A stretch of DNA of 64,000 nt from Rhodobacter huangdaonensis (GTDB lineage Bacteria > Pseudomonadota > Alphaproteobacteria > Rhodobacterales > Rhodobacteraceae), in the NCBI RefSeq assembly GCF_004022465.1, contig NZ_SAVA01000003.1:124001-188000 (forward strand), in the 5' to 3' direction. Positions within the stretch are counted from its first letter, which is position 1, and every line of letters starts with the position of its first letter. The notes under the pieces are model-generated. The model was not told the origin of the DNA, searched no databases, and saw only the letters and a list, made by a program, of their open reading frames with translations. The position numbers were made by a program, and so were the translations under genes. Positions 35,729 through 43,671 of this stretch are shown piece by piece.

Positions 35729-36784
35729 TCAGTCCGCCCAGTCGATGAAGCTCAGAGCGTCTTGCAGGGTCGCGCCCTCGATCCCGGCTTCCTTGGCCTG
35801 CGCCAGCGCGCCCACCATTGTCGCCAGCGCCCGCGCCTTGCCGCCCGCGTCGAAAGCCTGCATCGGGCGCACCACGTCGATTTTCACGGCGCCGCCCAGC
35901 TTTTCCGAGGCCTCCTCGGCCAAGAGCATCGCAATGGGCTGCATGACGATCTGGGCTTGGAAACGGATACCCTCGCGCACAAGCGGCCCCTGCGCCGCCT
36001 GCGAGAACATCGCGGGCAACACGCCATAGGCCGCGAAGATCGCGCCCCGTGCTGCGTCCAGAAGCTCGGCAGGCATGGCCCGTTGAAGATCCGGGGTCAG
36101 TTGATCTGGCGCCTTGCCTGCATTCGGGTGCATCCCGGCCCCGACAGCCTGCGCTACGCCTTCCACGATCAGCGCAGAACCGCGACGGCCTTTGAACGCG
36201 GATCGCATCGCCGCCATATCCGAGGCGCTGCCCTCGGGCATGTGTGCAATCTGAGAGCCAATCGGGGCCGACTGCCATGTGTCGCGCAATGCCGTCTCGA
36301 TCTCGTGCAAGAGGCTGGCGGTCAGGCTGGCACGGCGCAGAGGCGCTTGTCCGGTCCAAGGGGCCACCGGGTCAACGCCCAGCCGCACATGCAGCACCTC
36401 GCCAGCGAGAACCGTGTGAGAGGTCGAACCGCCCGCCTCGGATACCGTGACGCGATAGGCCCGCGGGATGCCGTCCTTGGTGGACAAATCGTAATCGGCG
36501 CAGGGAATCAGCCGGTCGCGGATCAGCAACACCGCCTCGCCCCGCATGGCCAGAGAGCGGGCGATAAGCGCCATCGTCTTGCGGTCCAGCAGATCGGTGC
36601 CGGTCACATCGGCCAGGGCAAAGGCAGATTCCCAGAGCGTGGCGCAAGTTTGAACCGTCGCGGTCAATTCCGCGATGCCCGACACGCCGCTGATATACGA
36701 CTCGCGCGCCGCGATGATTGAGGCGGTGTAGCCCGCAGCCATCGCAGAACGGGTTTCGGTTTTCTTCGAGAAGGGCCACCGCAT
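35729..36784 (-). CDS. HK97-type portal protein
   Basis: A 351-residue portal of the HK97 family. The N-terminus MRWPFSKKTETRS leads into SGVSGIAELTATVQTCATLWESAFAL, the LAGEVLHVRLGVDP strand is typical, and the C-terminal helices include ARGAIFAAYGVLPAMF and RFQAQIVMQPIAMLLAEE. It forms the dodecameric ring through which DNA enters the head. ATG at 36784 overlaps the protease stop (TGATG) and has GGAGG upstream. It is a little shorter than the usual 380-430 residues. Confidence 0.88.
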   Translation of the reverse strand: MRWPFSKKTETRSAMAAGYTASIIAARESYISGVSGIAELTATVQTCATLWESAFALADVTGTDLLDRKTMALIARSLAMRGEAVLLIRDRLIPCADYDLSTKDGIPRAYRVTVSEAGGSTSHTVLAGEVLHVRLGVDPVAPWTGQAPLRRASLTASLLHEIETALRDTWQSAPIGSQIAHMPEGSASDMAAMRSAFKGRRGSALIVEGVAQAVGAGMHPNAGKAPDQLTPDLQRAMPAELLDAARGAIFAAYGVLPAMFSQAAQGPLVREGIRFQAQIVMQPIAMLLAEEASEKLGGAVKIDVVRPMQAFDAGGKARALATMVGALAQAKEAGIEGATLQDALSFIDWAD

Positions 36785-37338
36785 CACAGCCTCCACCGAT
36801 TGAGGGGGTTCACCGCGCCCGCGTAGGGCTGGCGGTCTTGGTGCAGTTCCCAGCCGCGCGCCTCGATCTGCGCCGAGGGATAGGCCGGAACCGTCACCGC
36901 CGAGACCTCGAATAGCGCCGCCTCGGTGACAGTGCGCACCAGATCAGCGCCGCGCCGTTCCACCCGATCGCCGCCGTTCGGCACCCGGAAACCGGGCGAC
37001 AGGCCCCGAATCAGGCCCGCCCGATGCGCCGCAAGGAAGTCCGTCGCCCAGGTGGTCGAGGCGTCCACGATCGCGCGGATTTCCAGCGCCGCATCGGTGC
37101 TGCGCAAGGTGAGGGTGCCCGCCGCCGTGCTGGCGAGGGGCTTTGCATAGTCGTGCTGGGCGAGCAGGTGGATTTCGTCGCCCGCCTCGATCCGCGCCCG
37201 GAAGGCATGAGGGGCGAAAACCTCGCGCCGCCCCGGTGCCAGTTCCGTTTCGGCGCCATAGGGGAACCGCGCCGAAAGGTGAGTTGCCCCACCTTCCGCG
37301 CGGATTTCCAGCGTCCCGAGATTTCCGCCCCAGAGCAT
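36784..37338 (-). CDS. HK97 prohead protease (peptidase U35/S78)
   Basis: A 184-residue protease. Segments LAPGRREVFAPHAF, IHLLAQHDYAKPLAS (His) and RGLSPGFRV (Ser) correspond to the HK97 family catalytic region, followed by EAALFEVSAVTVPAYPSAQIEAR. It trims the capsid delta domain during maturation. Its start overlaps the capsid stop (TGATG), so they are translationally coupled. Confidence 0.88.
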   Translation of the reverse strand: MLWGGNLGTLEIRAEGGATHLSARFPYGAETELAPGRREVFAPHAFRARIEAGDEIHLLAQHDYAKPLASTAAGTLTLRSTDAALEIRAIVDASTTWATDFLAAHRAGLIRGLSPGFRVPNGGDRVERRGADLVRTVTEAALFEVSAVTVPAYPSAQIEARGWELHQDRQPYAGAVNPLNRWRL

Positions 37339-38618
37339 CACGCCACCTGCACGCCGGTCAGGAGTTCGAGCTGCGCACCGCGCGCCACCGTCACGTCGCA
37401 GGTGGTCAGCGCGGTCAGGCGCAGGCCACCAGAGGCCGCATCGCTGAACGGATCGCGGATCAGGTCCACGGCGCCCCACATGCCGACGAAGACCGGAGCC
37501 ACACCGCCCGCCGAGGTGGTCAGCAGCGAGGTGCAGGCCGCAGGGGTGCCGGTCGGAGCGGAAAGCGCGGTCGAAGACATGGCGATATTGCCCGCCGGGA
37601 TGTTCTTCAGCAGGCGGTCCCATTCCGTCACGGCGGTGCCCGCGAAGGCCTCGGCGTCATCCATGAAATTCCAGACCTCGGGGCGGATCATCAGATTGAC
37701 GCCCCCCGGCCCGCCCGCCGCATTCGCCGCCATGAAGCGCACCACGGCCTCGCGATAAGCGCCCCATGACGCCGCTGCGTCGATCGCGGTCGAGGTGATG
37801 CCATAGGTTGCCGCCCCGGTGATCACACCCAGCGGTTGCCCGTCCGCACCCGTGCCCAGGAAGATCGCCCGGTCGAGTTCGGCGCCCATCGCCCCGTTCA
37901 TGTCGCGCCGGATCGCCGCTTCCAGCGCCTCGCCCGATTGCAAGAGCGCCTTGCGGGTGATGCGCATCTGCACCCCCATCGTTTGCTCGGGCTTCAGCGC
38001 CTTGTCGGTCGTGGCATAGGCGGTCGGCCCCGCAACGCTGCCCGTTTCGCCATCCGCCCAGCCCGCCGAAACGGCAGAGGTGGCGACGGGCCATTCGACG
38101 GCGCCGGAGCCGATCGCGATCATCTGCGCGCCCATCCGCGCCGCGACAGAGGCCGGGAACAACCTGTCGATCAAGGGCCGCGTCTGGATCGGGTCCGGGG
38201 TGCCGGTCGAGACGGTTTCACCGGCCCGCGCTTCGAGCGCGAGGAGGGGGACCGGGTAGCCCCTATAGCCCCCAGCAGCACGCAGCTCGGTCACGACTTC
38301 GGCGGTCTGCCCTTCGAGGGTGCGGCCCTCATTGAGCGCGCCGATCACCTGGCGCATCTGGAAACCGGCCACCAGATCAGACCATTCACGGCCCGCGCGG
38401 GTTTCCAGATCGGCCCCGGCTTCGCGGCGCTCGGTGTCTTCCGCGATCAGCGCGGCGCGATACCGCGTTTCGTTCGTCTGATACTCGCGGTCGAGGTCGC
38501 CCATCGTGCGCAACTCGTCCTCGGTCGGGGTCGGCTTCGCGGCCAGCGTGGCCAGTTCTTGCCGAATTTCGGAGCGACGAAGCTCCAGCTTTTTCGATTC
38601 CAGCATTTGATACCTCAT
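37338..38618 (-). CDS. HK97-type major capsid protein
   Basis: A 426-residue capsid precursor. Residues 1-100 are a charged coiled-coil delta domain (LESKKLELRRSEIRQELATL), the scaffold removed by the protease. The HK97 fold follows with PLIDRLFPASVAARMGAQ, the A/P-domain segments EQTMGVQMRITRKALLQSG and AELDRAIFLGTG, and GVNLMIRPEVWNFM. The start overlaps the HNH stop as ATGA. Being intact, it supports the view that the element makes its own heads. Confidence 0.92.
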   Translation of the reverse strand: MRYQMLESKKLELRRSEIRQELATLAAKPTPTEDELRTMGDLDREYQTNETRYRAALIAEDTERREAGADLETRAGREWSDLVAGFQMRQVIGALNEGRTLEGQTAEVVTELRAAGGYRGYPVPLLALEARAGETVSTGTPDPIQTRPLIDRLFPASVAARMGAQMIAIGSGAVEWPVATSAVSAGWADGETGSVAGPTAYATTDKALKPEQTMGVQMRITRKALLQSGEALEAAIRRDMNGAMGAELDRAIFLGTGADGQPLGVITGAATYGITSTAIDAAASWGAYREAVVRFMAANAAGGPGGVNLMIRPEVWNFMDDAEAFAGTAVTEWDRLLKNIPAGNIAMSSTALSAPTGTPAACTSLLTTSAGGVAPVFVGMWGAVDLIRDPFSDAASGGLRLTALTTCDVTVARGAQLELLTGVQVA

Positions 38619-38941
38619 GTTGCCGGGTTGGGGTTCGTCGCCAGTTCGGCAACGGCTCGATCCCACGCCTTGCGGGCCGGGGATTTCTCTTTGTGCCCGA
38701 CCTCAAGCCGGGTCTTTTTCGTGTGGCAGCGCGGGCAAAGCGCCTGCAAATTCCGGGGTTCAAAGGCCAGATCCGGGCGCAGGCGAACCGGCTGGATATG
38801 GTCGATCTCAAGGCGCCGCCGATCGCCACAGCACCGGCATTTCCAGCCATCGCGCTCTAGGATCACTTGCCGCAGCACCGCCCAGCGTTTCGTGCGGGTC
38901 ACGGCCTTGGAGTGGCGGGCGTATGTGTCGCGCTTGCTCAT
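38615..38941 (-). CDS. HNH endonuclease
   Basis: A 108-residue protein with LERDGWKCRCCGDRRRLEIDHIQPV...NLQALCPRCHTKK, an HNH motif framed by two CxxC pairs that bind zinc. Phage HNH proteins next to terminase assist cos cleavage or packaging, so a cos-type mechanism is suggested. It begins by ATGA overlap with the terminase gene. Confidence 0.9.
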   Translation of the reverse strand: MSKRDTYARHSKAVTRTKRWAVLRQVILERDGWKCRCCGDRRRLEIDHIQPVRLRPDLAFEPRNLQALCPRCHTKKTRLEVGHKEKSPARKAWDRAVAELATNPNPAT

Positions 38942-40572
38942 AGCCATGCCACCCTTGCCTTGCGCACCGGAGCGGCCTTGCGGCGCTGCCCCTCGGCAAC
39001 TGCCAGAATGGATGCTGCAATCGCGTCGATCCGGCCCAGAGATCGCGCCTTTGTCAGTTTCGCGTTCATCGCGTCATCCATGACGACAAGCGCGTCAGAG
39101 GCCGCAGAGCGCAGCAGCAGCGACGGCACGGTCAGCACCTCGCCGTCAAACACCGCTTTGCGGAACGCCTCGGTGTCGAGGCCCCCATCTCTGAACCCTT
39201 GCCCGCGAAACACCACGGGAGCGCGGATGCCCGCCGCCGCCATCGCGTCCAGAAGTTCCGCCTGCCGATAACGGTCAGCCACCAGCGCCACGACATTCGC
39301 GTCCTGCACCAGCTCATCCCAGACGCGCCGCAGCCACGGCCCAACCTGCACCGTGCTTTCGCCGGAGGTGATCAGTTCGCCGCGCTCGGCCATCTGGATA
39401 TATCGGTCTTTGACGCCATCGGCTTCGCCACGCTCGGCAAGGCCCGGTTTCGTCGGGAATGCGCCTTGCACCTCAAGCCGCCCGCTGGACGGCCAATAAG
39501 CGGCGAAGGCGCTCATGGAGCGGCTGCCGCCCAGGTCGAGGCCGATCACGCAATCCCCCTCGCGCGGGGGCAGATCCTCGGGCGACACTTCGCAGGCAGT
39601 CCATTCGTCAACGGTCAGGAGCTGCGCCTTGCCAACATCAGAAACTCGTTGGTTGAGGCTGTAGAGCCTGAACCCCGTGAGCGCCTGCCCGCCGCGCTGA
39701 ATCGCGATGCGCGCCTGTTGCTGCAACCAGTCGAGGCTCGGGCCGATGCCAAATTCGGAGCCGGGGTTGGCGGCCTTGATACCGTCCAGATCATCGGCGG
39801 GCATCCCCAGAGGCGCCCGGCATTCGATGACAAAGCTATGCGGCGGGGGAGTGTCGAGCATCTGCGAAAACGGGTGCGTGTCGTCGCTCGCAGAGGTCGA
39901 GATGATCACCATCTTGGCGCGACGTTTGCCCGCCGACGTTTCGAGCGCGGCATGAAGTTGCATCCCCTTTTCGGGGTGCCAGTGACCAAACTCGTCTTCG
40001 ATGATCAGCGTGGGCGAGAGGCCCAGAAGGTTCTTCGCATCCGCCGCAACGGCACGGATCATGCCGCCGCCCGCGCCCTCATAGCTGATTTCCAGACGGG
40101 GTGCCTGCCGGAAGGTGAACAGCGCCTGTTCTTCCTCGGGAAGCAGTCCGACAATCGCCTGAACATATTCCCAAGAGATGCGCGCCTGTTCCTTCACACG
40201 CGCCGCAATGACGACTTGACGGCGCGGTTGATCGTCGGAAACGCCCATCACATGCGCCAGCGCCAGAGCCGCCGAGAGCATGGATTTCCCCTGCCCGCGC
40301 CCCACGCTCAGCATTGCGACCATCGTGTCAGCATCGAGAACGCCGCGAATGAAGCGTTCCTGAAACGGCGCCAGCGCAAAATTCTGCCCGTGCAAAGGCC
40401 CCTCGGGAACCCGCAAAGAGCGGATAAAGGCCAGCGTCTTTTCGGCCAGACCATCGGAGCGCGCGCAAGGAACAGTCAGACCGCCGGTCCCTGGCCCCTC
40501 TGAAGTCTGGGCATTGGGACCAGTCTTGCGGGGTCTGCCTCTCGGGCGCTTGATCGGCGCGGCCTCGGTCAC
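38938..40572 (-). CDS. terminase large subunit
   Basis: A 544-residue packaging motor. ATPase: Walker A SVGRGQGKS near residues 90-97 and Walker B TLIIEDEFG near 198-205. Nuclease: the DCVIGLDLGGSRS acidic strand and a later DAMNAKLTKARS region. The N-terminus has an AT-hook-like KRPRGRPRKTG (residues 8-18), which is unusual and may stand in for a missing small terminase. It starts with GTG overlapping the connector stop (GTGA), after a GAGGTGGAAGC ribosome site. Confidence 0.92.
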   Translation of the reverse strand: MTEAAPIKRPRGRPRKTGPNAQTSEGPGTGGLTVPCARSDGLAEKTLAFIRSLRVPEGPLHGQNFALAPFQERFIRGVLDADTMVAMLSVGRGQGKSMLSAALALAHVMGVSDDQPRRQVVIAARVKEQARISWEYVQAIVGLLPEEEQALFTFRQAPRLEISYEGAGGGMIRAVAADAKNLLGLSPTLIIEDEFGHWHPEKGMQLHAALETSAGKRRAKMVIISTSASDDTHPFSQMLDTPPPHSFVIECRAPLGMPADDLDGIKAANPGSEFGIGPSLDWLQQQARIAIQRGGQALTGFRLYSLNQRVSDVGKAQLLTVDEWTACEVSPEDLPPREGDCVIGLDLGGSRSMSAFAAYWPSSGRLEVQGAFPTKPGLAERGEADGVKDRYIQMAERGELITSGESTVQVGPWLRRVWDELVQDANVVALVADRYRQAELLDAMAAAGIRAPVVFRGQGFRDGGLDTEAFRKAVFDGEVLTVPSLLLRSAASDALVVMDDAMNAKLTKARSLGRIDAIAASILAVAEGQRRKAAPVRKARVAWL

Positions 40573-40889
40573 GCTTCCACCTCGGGTTCGCCAAGCGAGA
40601 CACCGCGATAGCGTGCGCAGATGCGAGACGCGGCCAACGACAGCCCAAGCGGGCGATCCCGCTCGGTCGCCCCGCCTCGGTTGTCGTAAAGCAGGCTGAA
40701 TTGATCGCAGGCAGCGAAGGCCAGATCGGCGGGAAGCTCGGCCAGCGTGGCGGGCAGGTCATAGGCCGCAGCGTGGGCAACATCGGCCAGCGCGGTTGCG
40801 AGCATCTGCGTCAGCGTGTCGTCCTCGTCGTCGTGGTCGATCCGGGCGTGTGCTTTGGCTTGGCTGAGAAGTTCGGTTGCGAGGGTCAA
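40569..40889 (-). CDS. head-tail connector protein (gp6-like)
   Basis: A 106-residue helical protein of the phage head-tail connector/DNA packaging family: LSQAKAHARIDHDDEDDTLTQMLATALADVAHAA matches the typical N-terminus. A TTG start at 40889 is proposed because GGAGGT lies 5 nt upstream and gives the family start; the ATGs at 40916/40919 lack a ribosome site. It is the first gene of the head operon and would dock a helper phage tail. Confidence 0.82.
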   Translation of the reverse strand: MTLATELLSQAKAHARIDHDDEDDTLTQMLATALADVAHAAAYDLPATLAELPADLAFAACDQFSLLYDNRGGATERDRPLGLSLAASRICARYRGVSLGEPEVEA

Positions 40890-41191
40890 GGCGCACCTCC
40901 AATTGGGTGCGGCCATCATACATTCACGCCAATCCTTTGATAACTATCACACTTCCTAACGCTTCATCGCAGGGAAGGGCGGATCAACAGCCATGCACAT
41001 GCAATGCAAAGCACATGCAAACGCTTGAAATGGACCCGATCACCCTATCTGCACACCCTGCCGCGCCTTCGATGCCGCGCTGACGCGCAGCACTCAGGCT
41101 TGGCGGTAATGGTGGTGGTGGTCGTGATCGGTCGCCGTGGTGTGACAGTCACCTCGCCACGGGGCAACGGCGGGCCACCCCCTCTTTCCCC
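40890..41191. other. satellite intergenic region, candidate replication origin
   Basis: A gene-free stretch of 302 bp between the primase and head operons. It has two GCACATGCAA direct repeats (40995-41004 and 41011-41020, 16-bp period), a GTGACAGTCAC palindrome (41142-41152) and, at the primase end, CTTTCCCC/GGGGAAAG (41184-41207). The position beside a primase fits an origin; it must also carry the promoter of the head operon. Confidence 0.5.
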
Positions 41192-42247
41192 CTAATGAAG
41201 GGGAAAGGGTGTATTATGATTGTGCCCAGTTTCGGGCATTTTCTCTGCAAGCCTGTAGCGCCCGGCCAGCTTGCGCCCCTTGCTCGGTTCGTTGATCTCC
41301 ACGAGGAACCCGCGTTGCAGAAGCACGTCACGCGCATTCTCGATCCTGCGGCGCGGCCACGGTGGGCTTTTGGCCTCACTCATTGCGCGCGGTGCGATTG
41401 CAAAGGAAGGCCGGTTGCTATGCCACCTCTTGAAATACTGGAGCAGCGTGAACGCCTCGGGTTCGTCCAGAAGTGCATCCATCGTCACATCGCCTCTCGT
41501 AACCTGCGGTTTGCGCACGCCCAGAAAGTTGCGTCCCGTGCTTTCGTATCCCCACGCGGATCTTGCGCACCGTTCAATTTCACCGGACGACAGCGGATCA
41601 GGAAAGGCTTCTGCCCATGTCGCCGCAACGTCGATCAGCGAATCCACCTCGTCGCAATGTCTGGCCTGCACCATGCACCAGCGCCACAAACTCGCGTTGC
41701 GCTCGCCCTGAAGCACCGCCTCTGCTGCCCGCGTGAACCCGGCGCCCAGCGCGTTCGGGTCGATCATCGGCAGTTGCGCCAGATCGGCCAAACCGCCATT
41801 GCGGAAAGTGTAGGCGGCCCCGAGGTCTTCGCGCCATGAAGGCGGGGCGACGGTGAACCCATTCCCGAGAACGTCGATCGGCAGGCCATCAAAGGGCCGG
41901 ATGCGCCGCCCCTCGCCATTGTGCCGATACCAGAGCTTTGCCTTGCCGGATGCCGTGCGGATCACGACAGGCGTTTCTCCGAAGCGTTCCAAGGATGCCG
42001 CAATCCATGCCTCGCCAGCGGCATCAACGTCGATTTCGGTTAGGCCGGACGCAGCCCCCATAAGCAGCCCCAGCCCGTCCGCATTTCCGAGAGCCTCGAT
42101 CTGCGCCCATGCCTGCGCCCGCCTCGGTGTTGCCCTCTGCCAGCCCTTGATTGCCGGTCGCTTCGATCTGGTATCAACCGGAAACACGGGCAGCCCTGCG
42201 GCGGCATACTCAGGGCCATGTCTGGCAAAGATGCGAAGGGCGCTCAT
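41192..42247 (-). CDS. Prim-Pol type DNA primase
   Basis: A 351-residue protein. The N-terminal bifunctional primase-polymerase domain has AAGLPVFPVDTRSKRPAIKGW, the catalytic acids in GLTEIDVDAAGEAW and LPIDVLGNGFTVAPPS. The C-terminal half (EIERCARSAWGYESTGRNF) resembles PriCT-like and a winged-helix end (NARDVLLQRGFLVEI). It would start satellite replication. No helicase domain is present. It overlaps the small gene upstream as ATGA. Confidence 0.85.
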   Translation of the reverse strand: MSALRIFARHGPEYAAAGLPVFPVDTRSKRPAIKGWQRATPRRAQAWAQIEALGNADGLGLLMGAASGLTEIDVDAAGEAWIAASLERFGETPVVIRTASGKAKLWYRHNGEGRRIRPFDGLPIDVLGNGFTVAPPSWREDLGAAYTFRNGGLADLAQLPMIDPNALGAGFTRAAEAVLQGERNASLWRWCMVQARHCDEVDSLIDVAATWAEAFPDPLSSGEIERCARSAWGYESTGRNFLGVRKPQVTRGDVTMDALLDEPEAFTLLQYFKRWHSNRPSFAIAPRAMSEAKSPPWPRRRIENARDVLLQRGFLVEINEPSKGRKLAGRYRLAEKMPETGHNHNTPFPLH

Positions 42248-42450
42248 CGCGCCCCCCAGAAAAGAACTGCGTCGGGCGCATATTCTGCGACCAGATCGCG
42301 CATAAATTCGAGTTGGCGGGTGCCGGGTTCCCAGCCGGGGCGCCGCCGCTGTTCCTCGATCCGCAGCGCGAATGCGCGTTCCAGCGAATGCTCGGGGGTG
42401 CGGGCGAGAACGCGCGGCCAGGCACGCAGGCAGGTTTCGAGGTCAGCCAT
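42244..42450 (-). CDS. small satellite protein
   Basis: A 68-residue protein, MADLETCLRAWPRVLARTPEHSLERAFALRIEEQRRR, basic and helical. No family is recognised. Its start overlaps the previous stop (TGATG) and its end overlaps primase (ATGA), so translation is coupled in the alpA-primase operon. Confidence 0.6.
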   Translation of the reverse strand: MADLETCLRAWPRVLARTPEHSLERAFALRIEEQRRRPGWEPGTRQLEFMRDLVAEYAPDAVLFWGAR

Positions 42451-42713
42451 CACGCAGCCCCCTTCGCTTGGGCCATCTCATCGTCAGTGAGCGTGGGGTA
42501 TTTGCCGCCGAGGCCCACCCATTCCATGGCGTGCGCCCGTTCGACTTCATCGAGCTTTTCGAGCGCCAGCGTCATCAGCGTTGCGGCATATTTTTGCCGC
42601 TCATACTCGGCGGGCAGCCGCGCCAGTTCATCGCTCGCGAACATGAGGGCGCGCAGGTCGTCGAGGCATTCCGCCGTGCGTTCGTAGTTCGTGCGTTGGT
42701 GATCAGGGACCAT
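42450..42713 (-). CDS. small satellite protein
   Basis: An 87-residue mostly helical acidic protein (MVPDHQRTNYERTAECLDDLRALMF...). The start at 42713 shares a base with the alpA stop (TGATG). No family is recognised; its place between alpA and primase suggests a replication or regulatory role. Confidence 0.6.
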   Translation of the reverse strand: MVPDHQRTNYERTAECLDDLRALMFASDELARLPAEYERQKYAATLMTLALEKLDEVERAHAMEWVGLGGKYPTLTDDEMAQAKGAA

Positions 42714-42907
42714 CACGCGGCCCCCTTTTCGGCCTGCGCGTCGATCCATGCGAGGATTTCAGCTTCGATCCAATAGCGGCGGCGCGCGATCACGCGCGGC
42801 TTGGGGAATGCCATTTCGGGATTATGGAGCCATCTCCACAGGCTCATGTCAGAGATACCGCCGCAGAGAGCGCGCACGGTGGCGGAGTTGATCAGCTTGT
42901 TTTCCAC
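42713..42907 (-). CDS. AlpA family regulator
   Basis: A 64-residue helix-turn-helix protein: INSATVRALCGGISDMSLWRWLHNPEMAFPKPRVIARRRYWIEAEILAWI is the AlpA/MerR-like excisionase fold. In PICIs, AlpA activates the satellite operon after helper induction. The start is GTG. A 12-bp-arm dyad lies 66 bp upstream. Confidence 0.88.
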   Translation of the reverse strand: MENKLINSATVRALCGGISDMSLWRWLHNPEMAFPKPRVIARRRYWIEAEILAWIDAQAEKGAA

Positions 42908-42973
42908 TTGGAAGGCCTCACGTTTTAACGGGTTACGTCAGGCCCCCAGATATTCACACGCTCGGGCTTAGGT

Positions 42974-43014
42974 CGTGCACACTTGATCCGCTTTTTTCGC
43001 CGCAAGTGTGCACG
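42974..43014. promoter_or_regulatory. long dyad upstream of alpA
   Basis: CGTGCACACTTG (42974-42985) and its perfect reverse complement CAAGTGTGCACG (43003-43014), with a 17-bp spacer that contains six T residues. On the minus strand no T run follows, so an operator is more likely than a terminator. Confidence 0.65.
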
Positions 43015-43023
43015 TCTGTCCCG

Positions 43024-43671
43024 TCATTGCGTAGCTGCCCACGCCCGGAACGCCGCGCGAGGATCGCCCCCGATCTCGAATGCCTCGAACAGATCGCACA
43101 GAAACTTTCCAAATCGAGAGGCGGGGTTGAGCGCCTTGTTAGGCGCATCATTTCCGGTCGCAAAACGCCAGACTTCTCGGGCGGATTTCACAAGTTGAAT
43201 TCCGCTGAAGTTAATTCTCCCGGTTCCTATACGGGCACTGGGGGATTTTTCTATATGCCGCTTCGTCGACCGGATCGCGCCTCGAATTGTCAAGAAATTA
43301 TCTTCCAACGCCTGCAAGGAATCGGCGGCTTTTCTTCCGACCTTTTCGGGATACGATAGAATTTCTAAATCGAAAGAAGAGGCTTCCTCACCAGATCTTG
43401 AAATTAGCGTATCCGTATGCGGGCCCCAAATCAATCTGCGCCCCAAATCATCGCGAGCAGCTTGTGTCATGGCCCCAAAATCAAGCGCCTCAAGAACCAA
43501 GTTCAATGCACGTTCTAGGTTTTCAAGATTTTCGACATCACGTTTCAGGTCGTAAATTACAGGGTCATGCCCAAAAGTCAGATTTTCGATGTAATCCACC
43601 CAAACGGCTGCCGCTTCTTCATTAACTTCGAGGTGCTGCATAAGCACTCGAATTGCAATGGCATCCCCCAT
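43024..43671 (-). CDS. unknown satellite protein
   Basis: A 215-residue protein starting MGDAIAIRVLMQHLEVNEEAAAVWVDYIENL, with a helical middle (DLKRDVENLENLERALNLVLEALDF) and RGAIRSTKRHIEKSPSARIG. No family is recognised. Its base composition is clearly lower in GC than the flanking integrase. It starts by TGATG overlap with the integrase stop. It stands where PICIs often hold a repressor or interference gene, but no helix-turn-helix is evident. Confidence 0.6.
   Translation of the reverse strand: MGDAIAIRVLMQHLEVNEEAAAVWVDYIENLTFGHDPVIYDLKRDVENLENLERALNLVLEALDFGAMTQAARDDLGRRLIWGPHTDTLISRSGEEASSFDLEILSYPEKVGRKAADSLQALEDNFLTIRGAIRSTKRHIEKSPSARIGTGRINFSGIQLVKSAREVWRFATGNDAPNKALNPASRFGKFLCDLFEAFEIGGDPRAAFRAWAATQ

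Noticed and set aside
40747..41147. CRISPR array
   Set aside because: Direct repeats (GCACATGCAA) are only 10 bp and occur twice; no regular repeat-spacer pattern exists here or elsewhere in the window.
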